Of a stretch of 64,000 nt of DNA, positions 22,622-31,160 are shown piece after piece. The position numbers and the translations under genes are program-made. The notes under the pieces were generated by a model. The model did no database searches. It was not told the origin of the DNA and worked only from the letters and a program-made list of their open reading frames with translations. The first letter of the stretch is position 1. Each line of letters opens with the position of its first letter. This stretch comes from Pedobacter miscanthi. GTDB taxonomy: Bacteria; Bacteroidota; Bacteroidia; Sphingobacteriales; Sphingobacteriaceae. The stretch is taken from NCBI RefSeq assembly GCF_003315595.1, contig NZ_QNQU01000021.1, positions 48,767-112,766 of the forward strand. The letters are read 5' to 3'.

Positions 22622-25132
22622 ATGAATAACTGGTTTAATAAAAATGGCATACACCTGGCCATTATTGCATTTTTTGTAGTCATCACTTTTGCCTACTTCA
22701 GTCCTGTTTTGCAGGGTAAAGCGCCACAGCAGGGCGACGTTTTGCAGGCTAAAGCCATGCAGAAAGAAATTATGGATGTTAAGGAGAAAGATGGCAAAGG
22801 GCCACTTTGGACCAACCAGATGTTTGGCGGTATGCCCGCTTACCAGATCTGGGTGCAGTATCCGCTTAACATTACCACTTATGGTATTGATGTAATTAAA
22901 GGCGTATTTCCTGATCCTGTTGGTACAGTGGTATTATACCTTTTAGGTGCTTATTTATTGTTCTGTGTATTAAGGATTAATCCCTGGCTGGCTGCTGCGG
23001 GCGCCATAGCCTTTGCATTTACTTCCTATAACTTTATCATTATAGCGGCGGGGCACAGTAATAAGGCTTTAGCCATAGGCTTTTTTGCCCCTATTCTGGC
23101 GGCCATTATTCTTACTTTAAGGGGCAGGTACCTGGTTGGAGGAAGTTTGCTGGCCTTGTTTATGGCTTTGGAGATCCGTTCGAACCATATCCAAATGACC
23201 TATTATTTATTTATAGCATTGTTTATTTTAGGCTGTATTGAACTTTATCACGCTGTTAAGGCAAAACAGCTTGCTGGTTTCGGTAAATCCGTGGCTTACA
23301 TTGTGGCTGGTATTTTCCTTTCTGTGCTGGTAAATGCCGGTACTTTATGGACTACTTACGAATATGGTAAAGAAACCATCCGTGGTAAATCTAACTTAAC
23401 TACTGATAAGGCGGAACCTGCAAATGGTTTGGATAAAGCTTATGCTTACCAGTGGAGCCAGGGTGTTGGCGAGAGTTTTACTTTTCTGATCCCCAATTTA
23501 TATGGTGGTGCCAGTGGCGGACAGTTGGATCCTAACGGAAAGTTTATTAAGATTTTGCAGGATGGCACCGTATCAAACGCAATTGCACCAATTTACGGAC
23601 AGGAAACAGAAAAGGCCTTGAATGCAATTGCACAAAATGCAGGATCAAATTACTGGGGTGATAAACCTGGTACTTCTGGCCCTTATTATTTTGGTGCTAT
23701 TATTTGTTTCTTATTCGTTTTTGGTTTATTTATTGTTAAACACCGCTGGAAGTGGTGGATATTAGGAAGCAGCGTTTTATTGCTGTTCCTATCATTCGGA
23801 CAAAATTTCCCTCTAATCTCGGATCTTTTCTTCGATTACCTGCCTGGCTACAACAAGTTCAGAGCGGTAGAATCTATTCTTGCGGTGGTAGGCTTATTGG
23901 TTCCTTTATTAGCTATTTTAGCGGTTAAAGAAGCACAGGACGGTAAATATGATCAAAAATACCTGGTTCAGCGCCTTACCTGGTCGGCTGGAATTACCGG
24001 AGGTTTTGCACTTTTAATTGCCGTTGCTCCAACAGCATTTTTCAGCTTTACCAATGCTACGCAAACGCAGTTAACCGGATGGTTAAACCAGATTACACAA
24101 AATAATACATCGTTAACAGCCCGGATTCTGGATGCTGTTAAAGCCGACAGAGTGAGTTTAGCACGTACCGATGCTTTACGTTCGTTGGTGTTTATCGCAA
24201 TTGGTTTTGGTCTTACCTGGGCTTTTATCACTAAAAAAATGAACATGCAACTGGCCTTTGGTTTGTTGGCTTTGTTCGTGCTGATTGACTTATGGCAGGT
24301 AGACCGCCGTTACCTGAACAACCAGAATTTTGTAAGTAAATCTGATTTAAACAATCACTATCAGCCAAGGGATGTAGATAATTTTATCTCGGCTGATAAA
24401 GATCCAAACTTCAGGGTTTTCGATTTATCGTTAGGCGATCCCTTTAAAAGCGCCGAAACTTCTTATTTCCATAAAACCGTTGGTGGTTTCCACTCGGCAA
24501 GGTTAAAACGTTTCCAGGAACTGGTGGATAACCAGATGACGAAAAGCATCAATCAGGATGTTTTGGATATGTTAAATACCAAATACATTATCACGCAGGA
24601 TCCGCAAAACGGATCTTACAAGATGCAGCGTAATGCAACTGCTGCAGGTAATGCCTGGTTTGTACAAAGTGTGCAGTTTGCCAGAAATGCCGACGAGGAA
24701 ATGAAAGCCATCAGTAGCTTCGATGCTAAAAAAGAAGCTATTGTTGACGAAAGTTTTAAAAATTCGATCGATACTAAACGTTTGGGTACCGGACAGGAAG
24801 GTTTTATTAAATTAACCAATTATAATCCTGATCATTTAACCTACGAATATTCTACCGCTAAAGATGCAATTGCTGTATTCTCGGAGATTTATTACAACAA
24901 AGGTTGGAAAATGTATATCGATGGTGTTGAAAAACCATATTTCAGGGCCGATTATGTTTTACGTGCAGCACAATTAGAGGCCGGTAACCATAAACTTGAA
25001 TTTATTTTCCACCCAACTTCATATTATGCCGGTGAGAAAATCTCTTTAGCAGGCTCAATCCTGTTATTAGCCGGTTTAGGTTTCGGTTTTTATTCAGAAG
25101 AAAAGAAGAAAAAGAAAGCGATTAAAGCTTAA
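22622..25132 (+). CDS. YfhO-family membrane protein
   Basis: This 836-residue membrane protein has about 12 or more hydrophobic segments in the first two thirds and a soluble C-terminal domain. It shows the YfhO pattern: periplasmic loop with TNQMFGGMPAYQIW (about 62-75), an AFAFTSYNFIII helix, and a C-terminal YYNKGWKMYIDGVEKPYFRADYVLRA motif. The family belongs to the GT-C fold and is thought to glycosylate lipid or wall polymers in other phyla; the Bacteroidota role is not established. The likely promoter has TATTTTTG at 22586-22593, and a strong terminator follows at 25155. Confidence 0.85.
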   Translation: MNNWFNKNGIHLAIIAFFVVITFAYFSPVLQGKAPQQGDVLQAKAMQKEIMDVKEKDGKGPLWTNQMFGGMPAYQIWVQYPLNITTYGIDVIKGVFPDPVGTVVLYLLGAYLLFCVLRINPWLAAAGAIAFAFTSYNFIIIAAGHSNKALAIGFFAPILAAIILTLRGRYLVGGSLLALFMALEIRSNHIQMTYYLFIALFILGCIELYHAVKAKQLAGFGKSVAYIVAGIFLSVLVNAGTLWTTYEYGKETIRGKSNLTTDKAEPANGLDKAYAYQWSQGVGESFTFLIPNLYGGASGGQLDPNGKFIKILQDGTVSNAIAPIYGQETEKALNAIAQNAGSNYWGDKPGTSGPYYFGAIICFLFVFGLFIVKHRWKWWILGSSVLLLFLSFGQNFPLISDLFFDYLPGYNKFRAVESILAVVGLLVPLLAILAVKEAQDGKYDQKYLVQRLTWSAGITGGFALLIAVAPTAFFSFTNATQTQLTGWLNQITQNNTSLTARILDAVKADRVSLARTDALRSLVFIAIGFGLTWAFITKKMNMQLAFGLLALFVLIDLWQVDRRYLNNQNFVSKSDLNNHYQPRDVDNFISADKDPNFRVFDLSLGDPFKSAETSYFHKTVGGFHSARLKRFQELVDNQMTKSINQDVLDMLNTKYIITQDPQNGSYKMQRNATAAGNAWFVQSVQFARNADEEMKAISSFDAKKEAIVDESFKNSIDTKRLGTGQEGFIKLTNYNPDHLTYEYSTAKDAIAVFSEIYYNKGWKMYIDGVEKPYFRADYVLRAAQLEAGNHKLEFIFHPTSYYAGEKISLAGSILLLAGLGFGFYSEEKKKKKAIKA

Positions 25133-25154
25133 TTATTTCTTTAAATAGATTTAC

Positions 25155-25190
25155 ACCCCGCAGGATTTTGATCTTGCGGGGTTTTTGTTT
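25155..25190 (+). terminator. Rho-independent terminator after the YfhO-like gene
   Basis: CCCCGCAGGAT (25156-25166) and ATCTTGCGGGG (25171-25181) form a strong stem with one mismatch around a TTTG loop, followed by TTTTTG and a T-rich tail. It lies 22 bases after the stop codon. Confidence 0.85.
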
Positions 25191-25221
25191 TTAGTCCGGG
25201 GTCTATTTCTTTTCTACTGTC

Positions 25222-25307
25222 CGTCATTTCGAGCGGAGTGCAACGTAGCCGAGAAATTTGTCTCGAGATAGATCTCTCCGCTCCGCTATGCTCTGGTCGA
25301 GATGACG
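25222..25307. repeat. Long imperfect palindrome, IRU-like
   Basis: CGTCATTTCGAG (25222-25233) pairs with GTCGAGATGACG (25296-25307) with three mismatches; the interior has GAGCGGAGTGCAACG, a second palindrome TCTCGAGA, and AGATCTCTCC. Sections recur at 25757-25797, 28597-28671 and 29105-29130. It resembles the common intergenic repeat of Bacteroidota. No gene is present. The 25.19-26.06 kb gap is otherwise made of such repeats. Confidence 0.6.
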
Positions 25308-25324
25308 TTCTGTTTATTAAACTC

Positions 25325-25372
25325 TCCCTCACGATTTGTCATCCTGAGCGTAGTCGACGGATCTGCAGGCAA
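25325..25372 (+). repeat. Short direct repeat, copy 1 of 2
   Basis: GATTTGTCATCCTGAGCGTAG followed by TC and GGAT...AGGCAATAA occurs here and again at 25819-25867. Variants of TCATCCTGAGC-(C)GTAG-GGATC appear at 36002-36031 and 41099-41128, and a TCATTCTGAACGCAGTGAAG variant at 28170. These are dispersed intergenic sequences with a short inverted core (ATCCTGA...TCAGGAT type at 36006). Their function is unknown. Confidence 0.55.
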
Positions 25373-25460
25373 TAAGTTTCAATTAACCAATCATTTTAGC
25401 TTAAATCCAAAGTTTTTCCCTCGATGTATAATTGATTTTTTTGCCTTAACGTACATTCTC

Positions 25461-25660
25461 GCCTCGGCTCGCCGCCGCCGAAAAGCTCCTTCTTTTTGAC
25501 GTCAAAAAGAACCAAAAAACGCCGGCTGAAAATTTTTCTTTGGAAGCCTGTAGTTTGGCTGGGCCAGTGGAACCCGAAAAATTTGTTAGGCCGGAATAAA
25601 GCAGAACGTGGATACCGTGCTATGGCCTGGCTGGGTGGAAATGTATGTGCGATGCAAATG
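25461..25660 (+). repeat. Dispersed intergenic repeat, copy B
   Basis: This 200-base stretch closely matches 28315-28546. Shared blocks are GCCTCGGCTCGCCGCC..CCGAA, CTTTTTG.C.TCAAAAAGA, GCCGGCTGAAAA, GGCTGGGCC.GTGGAACCCG, TTTGTTAGGCCGGA and the GGCCT-GCTGGG-GGAAATG end. Copy C has an extra insertion of about 60 bases between the second and third blocks. A short plus-strand ORF runs through it but breaks in the other copy, so it is not regarded as a gene. It is a member of the same family as 18456-18500. Confidence 0.7.
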
Positions 25661-26064
25661 CTCAATAATAAATGTCGGAAACTACGGAGTGATCAGCGCA
25701 CCTAAAGCTATCCAGAATATAGTCACAACCCTGAACTTGTTTTAGGGTCTTTTTTGCAAGATCGATCTCTCTCCCGGGATGCTTCAGTAGAGATGACTTC
25801 CTTTTATTAAACTTTCCCTCGCGATTTGTCATCCTGAGCGTAGTCAAAGGATTTATAGGCAATAATCTTTAGCCATTTCCTCCCGCTCCATCCGTCATTT
25901 CGTAGGATCTTTTCTATCGACGTTTCAATTATAGTTAACAAATTCATACAATTAACCGATTAATCCATCTCCAGTTTCCAATTGGCAGTTTGCAGTCACC
26001 AATGAACTAATGACTAGTGAACCAATGAACCAATGTGTAATAAAATTTAACAATGTCGTAACAT

Positions 26065-26092
26065 TTGTTTGATATACAGCGTCTTATCTTTG
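26065..26092 (+). promoter_or_regulatory. Promoter of the tiny membrane protein gene
   Basis: TTG (26065-26067), 17 bases, then TATCTTTG (26085-26092) match the Bacteroidota promoter consensus TTG and TAnnTTTG. The transcript would begin just ahead of the 31-codon ORF at 26112, and could continue into the phosphoesterase gene at 26279. Confidence 0.55.
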
Positions 26093-26111
26093 TAATGAAA
26101 AATCAGGTGAT

Positions 26112-26207
26112 ATGTTAGAGTCATTCTTTGCCGTATGCTTATTAATTGTTGTACTTTATTTCTTTAGCCCTTTTGAGGTAAAACTCGATGAGGAAGAAGA
26201 GTGGTAA
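26112..26207 (+). CDS. Tiny single-span membrane protein, 31 residues
   Basis: ATG at 26112 follows AGGTGA six bases upstream, and the frame closes with TAA at 26207. The product begins MLESFFAVCLLIVVLYF, a hydrophobic helix of about 17 residues, followed by SPFEVKLDEEEEW, an acidic tail. It has a promoter, a binding-site-like sequence and a membrane-tail layout common to small regulatory membrane proteins. I do not recognise a family. It precedes the LpxH-like gene on the same strand by 71 bases. Confidence 0.5.
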   Translation: MLESFFAVCLLIVVLYFFSPFEVKLDEEEEW

Positions 26208-26278
26208 CACCGTTAATTTATCTCTAAACTGCTTTAACCGGGCGGTAACAATATCCTTCCCCCCTAAAAATTCCCTTT

Positions 26279-27133
26279 ATGGATAAAAGAAATGTTGATG
26301 TAGTCGTAATCTCCGACGTACATTTGGGCACTTATGGCTGCCACGCAAAAGAACTTTTAAAGTATCTGAAGAGCATTAAACCCAAAACTTTAATCTTAAA
26401 TGGCGATATCATCGATATCTGGCAGTTTAGCAAAAGTTACTGGCCCGAGTCGCACATGAAGGTGATCCGTAAACTGATGAAATTTGTTTCAGAAGGTGTT
26501 CAGGTGCATTACCTTACCGGAAACCATGATGAGATGCTCCGTAAATTTGATGGCATGGAAATGGGTACTTTTCATTTACAGAACAAACTGATTTTAGAAC
26601 TCGATGGCAAGAAAGCCTGGTTTTTCCACGGCGATGTTTTTGATGTCACCATGCAGCATTCAAAATGGCTGGCCAAACTGGGCGCAGTGGGTTATGATAC
26701 GCTCATCCTGATCAACAGTTTTGTAAACTGGGTACTTACCGCATTTGGAAGGGAAAAAATGAGCTTTTCGAAGAAAATTAAAGCAAAGTTTAAAGATGCG
26801 GTTAAATTCATCAACAGTTTTGAGCAAACGGCAGCTGAGCTGGCCATAGAAAAAGGATACCAATACGTGGTTTGTGGCCATATCCACCAGGCCGAGCAAC
26901 GCGAAATTGCAACTGAAGATGGAAAAGTTACTTACCTGAACAGTGGCGACTGGGTAGAAAGTTTAACAGCTTTAGAATATCAGAATAAAAACTGGACGGT
27001 ATTTAAGTACGAGTATCAACACTTTACCAAGGATGAACTGGATGAAGGAATCCTTTCGGATGCCGAAGATTTAAAAAGTAAATTGGACATAAATATTCTT
27101 TTACAGAATATAAAATATGAAATTGCCCAATAA
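26279..27133 (+). CDS. UDP-2,3-diacylglucosamine diphosphatase-like metallophosphoesterase
   Basis: This 284-residue calcineurin-like phosphoesterase has the five metal-site blocks: VISDVHLGT (10-18), LNGDIIDIW (about 40-48), LTGNHDE (about 79-85), FFHGDVFD and VCGHIHQAE. The order and the extra helical insertion (RKLMKF...SKKIKAKF) resemble LpxH-type enzymes that hydrolyse UDP-2,3-diacylglucosamine to lipid X in lipid A biosynthesis. Whether this or another gene supplies LpxH activity in this organism is unknown. It lies 20 bases upstream of a glycosyltransferase gene, so the two form a likely pair. Confidence 0.75.
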   Translation: MDKRNVDVVVISDVHLGTYGCHAKELLKYLKSIKPKTLILNGDIIDIWQFSKSYWPESHMKVIRKLMKFVSEGVQVHYLTGNHDEMLRKFDGMEMGTFHLQNKLILELDGKKAWFFHGDVFDVTMQHSKWLAKLGAVGYDTLILINSFVNWVLTAFGREKMSFSKKIKAKFKDAVKFINSFEQTAAELAIEKGYQYVVCGHIHQAEQREIATEDGKVTYLNSGDWVESLTALEYQNKNWTVFKYEYQHFTKDELDEGILSDAEDLKSKLDINILLQNIKYEIAQ

Positions 27134-27153
27134 TTTAAGATATTCGGGCATAA

Positions 27154-28143
27154 ATGAAGATACTTTACGCAATTCAGGGAACAGGTAACGGTCATATCAG
27201 CAGGGCAAGGGAAATTATTCCATTGCTTCAAAAATATGGTGAACTGGATATTCTGGTAAGTGGTACGCAGGCTGATGTTAAATTGAGTCAACCCGTAAAA
27301 TACCAGTTACATGGGTTCAGTTTTATTTTTGGAAAAAAGGGTGGTGTAGATCATTATAAAACCTGGCTGAACATGAATCTTTTCCGTTTCAGGGAAGATA
27401 TGAAGCAGCTGCCCCTTAAAGAATACGATTTAATTGTTAACGATTTTGAACCCGTAAGTGCCTGGGCCTGTAAATTGCAGGGCATCGAATGTGTATCGTT
27501 AAGTCATCAGGCGGCATTTAAATCGAAAAAAGTGCCGCGCCCAAGAACTTTAGACTGGGGGAAGCTGATTTTAAGCCGTTATGCGCCCACCAAATACCAC
27601 ATTGGTTTCCATTTTGACCGTTACGATACTTTTATCCATACGCCAGTAATCAGGGCGGAGATCAGAAACCTGAAAAGTGAAAATTTAGGGCACTATACCG
27701 TATATCTTCCTGCTATTGATGATAAACGTTTGGTAAAGCTTTTTACGCAATTGCCAAATGTTACCTGGCAGGTTTTCTCTAAACACAGCAAAGTAGCCTA
27801 CCAGGAAGCGAATGTTTTTGTAGAACCGGTTAACAACGAAAAATTTAATAAGAGTTTGGCTACCTGTGAAGGTTTATTTACCGGAGGCGGCTTCGAAGGC
27901 CCTGCAGAGGCACTATATTTAAAGAAAAAACTGTTGGTTGCGCCTATGCGTTTCCAGTTTGAGCAGCAATGTAATGCCTACGCCTTAAAACAGTTTGGCT
28001 TGCCTGTAATTTGGGGAAGTACCCGCAACTGGTTACCGATTGTTAAAAACTGGGTAGAAAATCCACAAAAACACGAATTCGATTTCCCGGATGAAACGGC
28101 TCAGATAATTGATGATATGGTGAAGAAATACGCCAGGGTTTAG
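27154..28143 (+). CDS. MurG-like glycosyltransferase family protein
   Basis: This 329-residue GT-B type protein starts with GTGNGHISRAREI (10-22), the diagnostic glycine/His loop of the UDP-glycosyltransferase (MurG/GT28-like) fold, and has a C-terminal donor-site-like FTGGGFEGPAEALYLKKKLLVAPM segment. Such proteins are common in Bacteroidota as unassigned glycosyltransferase family proteins. Acceptor and product are unknown. It follows the LpxH-like gene closely, so an envelope-lipid or glycolipid role is possible. Confidence 0.8.
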   Translation: MKILYAIQGTGNGHISRAREIIPLLQKYGELDILVSGTQADVKLSQPVKYQLHGFSFIFGKKGGVDHYKTWLNMNLFRFREDMKQLPLKEYDLIVNDFEPVSAWACKLQGIECVSLSHQAAFKSKKVPRPRTLDWGKLILSRYAPTKYHIGFHFDRYDTFIHTPVIRAEIRNLKSENLGHYTVYLPAIDDKRLVKLFTQLPNVTWQVFSKHSKVAYQEANVFVEPVNNEKFNKSLATCEGLFTGGGFEGPAEALYLKKKLLVAPMRFQFEQQCNAYALKQFGLPVIWGSTRNWLPIVKNWVENPQKHEFDFPDETAQIIDDMVKKYARV

Positions 28144-28312
28144 TTCAGAGTCCAGAGTTTCTAACGGGTTGTCATTCTGAACGCAGTGAAGAATCTTTTA
28201 ATTAAGCGCTATCGCTGCAACTAAATCGTCATTTCGAGGAATGATTTGTTGCATAAAATCAATATTAATGATGTAATATAATTTATTGTTGTCTTGTCCT
28301 ACGGCACAGCCT

Positions 28313-28555
28313 TGCCTCGGCTCGCCGCCACCGAAGGGCTCTTTCTTTTTGGCATCAAAAAGACCAGCGCAGCTAGCTTGAATACAATTGAAAACATAAA
28401 GGCAGATGAAAAAACAAAAAATGCCGGCTGAAAACTTTTCTTTGAAAGTAAGTGGAGTGGCTGGGCCTGTGGAACCCGAAAACTTTGTTAGGCCGGATTA
28501 AAATAGAACGGAGATGCAGTGCTTTGGCCTAGCTGGGCGGAAATGCTGTCGGTCA
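28313..28555 (+). repeat. Dispersed intergenic repeat, copy C
   Basis: This stretch matches 25461-25660 over its whole length except for an insertion of about 60 bases near 28364-28422 rich in A. The end block (GGCCTAGCTGGGCGGAAATG) is like that of copy B. It is intergenic with no ORF kept between copies. Confidence 0.7.
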
Positions 28556-28671
28556 ATAAAATACTTATTATTATTAAGTTACATAATAATGTCAATACTA
28601 GCGGAGTGCAACGCAGCCAAGAACCACGAAGTGCTCAGCGAAGCTAAATCTGTCTTGAGATAGATCTCTCT

Positions 28672-29104
28672 CCCGAAGATTCCTATCGTGTTGACACATC
28701 TTTTTAAGGCGTTATGCTAGCTTGCTTTGGACAACAAACAGGTTTTACCGAAGAACGCTCGTCAATCCCAAGTGCAGGGAAATCAAAAAAACAGTTGTAG
28801 AATAGTACAATTGGCACTTTCAAACCTAAAACGCAGTGATTTTGTGCAGACCTTGCAGAAACTTTTATCTTTCTAATATTTTCTGCACAAAATAAAGTGC
28901 CGCTGTTTTTTTGATGTGAAAGGGGGATTGTGGGGGCACATTGCTGGATTGACGAAGCGCTTTGGGTACTTTGGCGCCCCAAAATGCGCAGCATTTTTGA
29001 ACACAATTAAAAACAACATTAACTGTGAAACACTACCATGCCTCCGCGGCATAGGAGCGGAAAAATAACTCATTATTTGTGTCCACACGATAGGAATCTT
29101 CGGG
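28672..29104 (-). mobile_element. MITE-like element, 433 bp, with 27-bp terminal inverted repeats
   Basis: The ends 28672-28698 and 29078-29104 are inverted copies of each other: 20 bases match exactly (CCCGAAGATTCC...CGTGT), then one mismatch and six more matches. The interior has no conserved ORF or transposase and closely resembles the copy at 6082-6440 in reverse orientation. The outermost CCCGAAG/CTTCGGG lies in the centre of an IRU-like palindrome (28597-28671 and 29105-29130), suggesting insertion there. It is inferred to be a non-autonomous mobile element whose enzyme lies elsewhere in the genome. Confidence 0.7.
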
Positions 29105-29149
29105 ACTGCGTTCCAATCGAGGTGACGGATCTTTGAGGGCTTATAGAAT

Positions 29150-29250
29150 TAACTTCTCTAAACTTCCGCTTAGCCTTTCTCCTTTGGTCTTTAGCCTTTC
29201 CCCTTTAGTCTTTTTGTTTTGGTCTTTCCGCTTTAGTCTTACTCACTCTT
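29150..29250 (+). repeat. Degenerate pyrimidine-rich tandem repeat
   Basis: Units of the form CCTTTAGTCTTT or CTTTGGTCTTTAG recur about eight times, giving a C/T-rich strand just upstream of the 29289 gene. The period of about 11-12 bases is irregular. It carries no gene. The gene's promoter may lie at its end, where TTTACTTTG (29265-29273) is a weak -7 candidate. Confidence 0.5.
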
Positions 29251-29288
29251 AAATTATTTTCTTTACTTTGCCTACTCTTTAAAAAGGC

Positions 29289-30269
29289 ATGATTAATCAG
29301 TTTAGAAAGCTAAGTCCAATTAACCTCGTATTACTGTTGGCTTATACGTTTTTCCTGCGTATAGCCATTTTTCATGAAACCCATGATAAGCTGAATTTCG
29401 ACTTTTTGGAGCCATTTGCCCGCTTGCTGATCAATATCGATTTAGATGATGCTTTTACACCCTACACCAATATTTTTATTGCATCAATTCTGGTTTATAT
29501 ACAGGCCCTGATCTTTAACCGGATTGTAAACAACCACAATTTATTGGGTAAACAAAGCTTTCTGCCTGGTTTAATGTTTATTACCGGAACAAGTTTATTT
29601 ATGCCATTTATGATCCTTTCGCCGGCATTAATCTGCAATTTTCTGTTGATCTGGATCATCGATAAATTTTTAAAACTGGGTAAAAGCGCCAATTCCATTA
29701 CCACTGTTTTTGATATCGGGATGATTATCGCCATAGGCACACTGGTGTATTTCCCGTTTATGGCCATGCTGCTGATGATCTTTTTGGCACTCTTGCTTTT
29801 CAGGTCATTTAACTGGCGCGAGTGGGTGGCCGGACTGATTGGTTTCATTACCGTGTTCTTCTTTTTGGCTGTTTTTTACTATTGGAAAGATAATTTAAGT
29901 TCCTTTTACCAGATCTGGAAGCCACTGGGAAATAAATTCCCTTCGGTATTTAAAATCAATTATAATGATTATCTGGTATTGATTCCTGTAGCGGTTATCA
30001 TCATATTGGCATCCTTACAGCTACGCGAAAACTTCTTCAGGAGTTTTATCAGTACAAGGAAAAGTTTTCAGCTTTTGTTTTTCATGTTCATTGTTTCGGC
30101 GGCCAGTTTTTACCTCAAACCCGACTTCCGTACCTGGCATTTTCTGCTCTGTGTACCACCCGGAGCAGTACTGTTGGCCTACTATTTCAGTAATGCCAAA
30201 AAGCGCTGGTTTTACGAAACATTGTTCCTTTTATTTGTGCTTTCTATCCAGTATTTTCTGTTTGTTTAA
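29289..30269 (+). CDS. DUF6427-like membrane protein
   Basis: The 326-residue protein has about eight or nine hydrophobic helices with few charged loops and begins MINQFRKLSPINLVLLL. The layout, the length and the ARLLINIDLDDAF-type loop after the first helix fit the DUF6427 family of Bacteroidota inner-membrane proteins; function unknown. It lies 155 bases before the pantothenate kinase gene. A named role cannot be given from sequence. Confidence 0.65.
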   Translation: MINQFRKLSPINLVLLLAYTFFLRIAIFHETHDKLNFDFLEPFARLLINIDLDDAFTPYTNIFIASILVYIQALIFNRIVNNHNLLGKQSFLPGLMFITGTSLFMPFMILSPALICNFLLIWIIDKFLKLGKSANSITTVFDIGMIIAIGTLVYFPFMAMLLMIFLALLLFRSFNWREWVAGLIGFITVFFFLAVFYYWKDNLSSFYQIWKPLGNKFPSVFKINYNDYLVLIPVAVIIILASLQLRENFFRSFISTRKSFQLLFFMFIVSAASFYLKPDFRTWHFLLCVPPGAVLLAYYFSNAKKRWFYETLFLLFVLSIQYFLFV

Positions 30270-30424
30270 CCTTTTTTAACAAATAACTAGAACGAAACTT
30301 GCCAAAGATTAATAGCTTTGTGCATGATTTTAGAATTAAAGCTTTTTTAGTTTTAATCTGCTGGATAAAAAATGGAGTCATTGGAATTTCTAAAGAACAT
30401 ATTATTTGCAGGGGGAGATTTTGA

Positions 30425-31159
30425 ATGCGCAGGCTAAGCATCGATATTGGGAATTCTGCTGCCAAAGTTGCGGTTTTTGCAAATAAGGAAATTGTTCACC
30501 ACCAGCGTTTCAATAAGCTTGGGATACTTGATTTAGCCCAGCTGATCGAAAAGTATTCGCCGGCAAAATCAATTATCAGTAGTGTAAACCAGGAAATTGG
30601 TCCACTGGAAGTATTTTTAAAAAAGCATACCAAGTACATCCGTTTTTCAACATTGTTGACCAACGGCGTGCAGAACAGATATAAAACACCCGTTACTTTA
30701 GGATTAGACAGATGGGCAGCGGTTTTGGGTGCAAATGGTTTATATCCTGCAAGTGCAAGCCTGGTGGTAGATGCCGGAACCTGTATTACCTACGATGCGT
30801 TGAGCCGAACCAAAGAATATTTTGGTGGAAGTATAAGCCCGGGGATAAAAATGCGTTTTAAGGCAGTGCACGAATTTACAGGCCGTTTGCCTCTGGTAGA
30901 ATGGGATGAAAATGAAGGCATAACTGAAGGAACCGACACCTTATCGGCCATTAAAAACGGTGTTTTGCAGGGGATATTAAATGAAATTGAAGGCTTTATT
31001 GCCCTAAATAATAAAAAAGAAAGTGCCTTAAAGGTGATTATAACAGGGGGTGATGCTAATTTTTTGTATAAACAATTACAAAACAGCATCTTTGCGCCTC
31101 AAATTATAAAAGATCCATACTTGGTATTAAAAGGATTAAATGAAGCTATTGCAGATTAA
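30425..31159 (+). CDS. coaX: Type III pantothenate kinase
   Basis: This 244-residue protein has an ASKHA-fold N-terminus SIDIGNSAAKVAVF (5-18), the phosphate-2-like VVDAGTCITYD (about 117-127) and FGGSISPGIKMRFKAVHEFTGRLP, all typical of CoaX. It carries out the first step of CoA biosynthesis (pantothenate to 4'-phosphopantothenate) in the cytoplasm. A purine-rich GGGGGAG lies ten bases before the ATG. The next gene begins two bases after its stop, so it heads an operon with an outer-membrane protein and lptC. Confidence 0.92.
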   Translation: MRRLSIDIGNSAAKVAVFANKEIVHHQRFNKLGILDLAQLIEKYSPAKSIISSVNQEIGPLEVFLKKHTKYIRFSTLLTNGVQNRYKTPVTLGLDRWAAVLGANGLYPASASLVVDAGTCITYDALSRTKEYFGGSISPGIKMRFKAVHEFTGRLPLVEWDENEGITEGTDTLSAIKNGVLQGILNEIEGFIALNNKKESALKVIITGGDANFLYKQLQNSIFAPQIIKDPYLVLKGLNEAIAD

Positions 31160-31160
31160 A

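Noticed and set aside
25496..25705. Plus-strand ORF of 69 residues inside the dispersed repeat
   Set aside because: The frame is broken in the related copy at 28313-28555, so it is unlikely to be a gene.
28143..29288. Missing gene in a 1.1-kb gap
   Set aside because: The gap is explained by repeats and the MITE-like element; no ORF in it survives comparison between copies.
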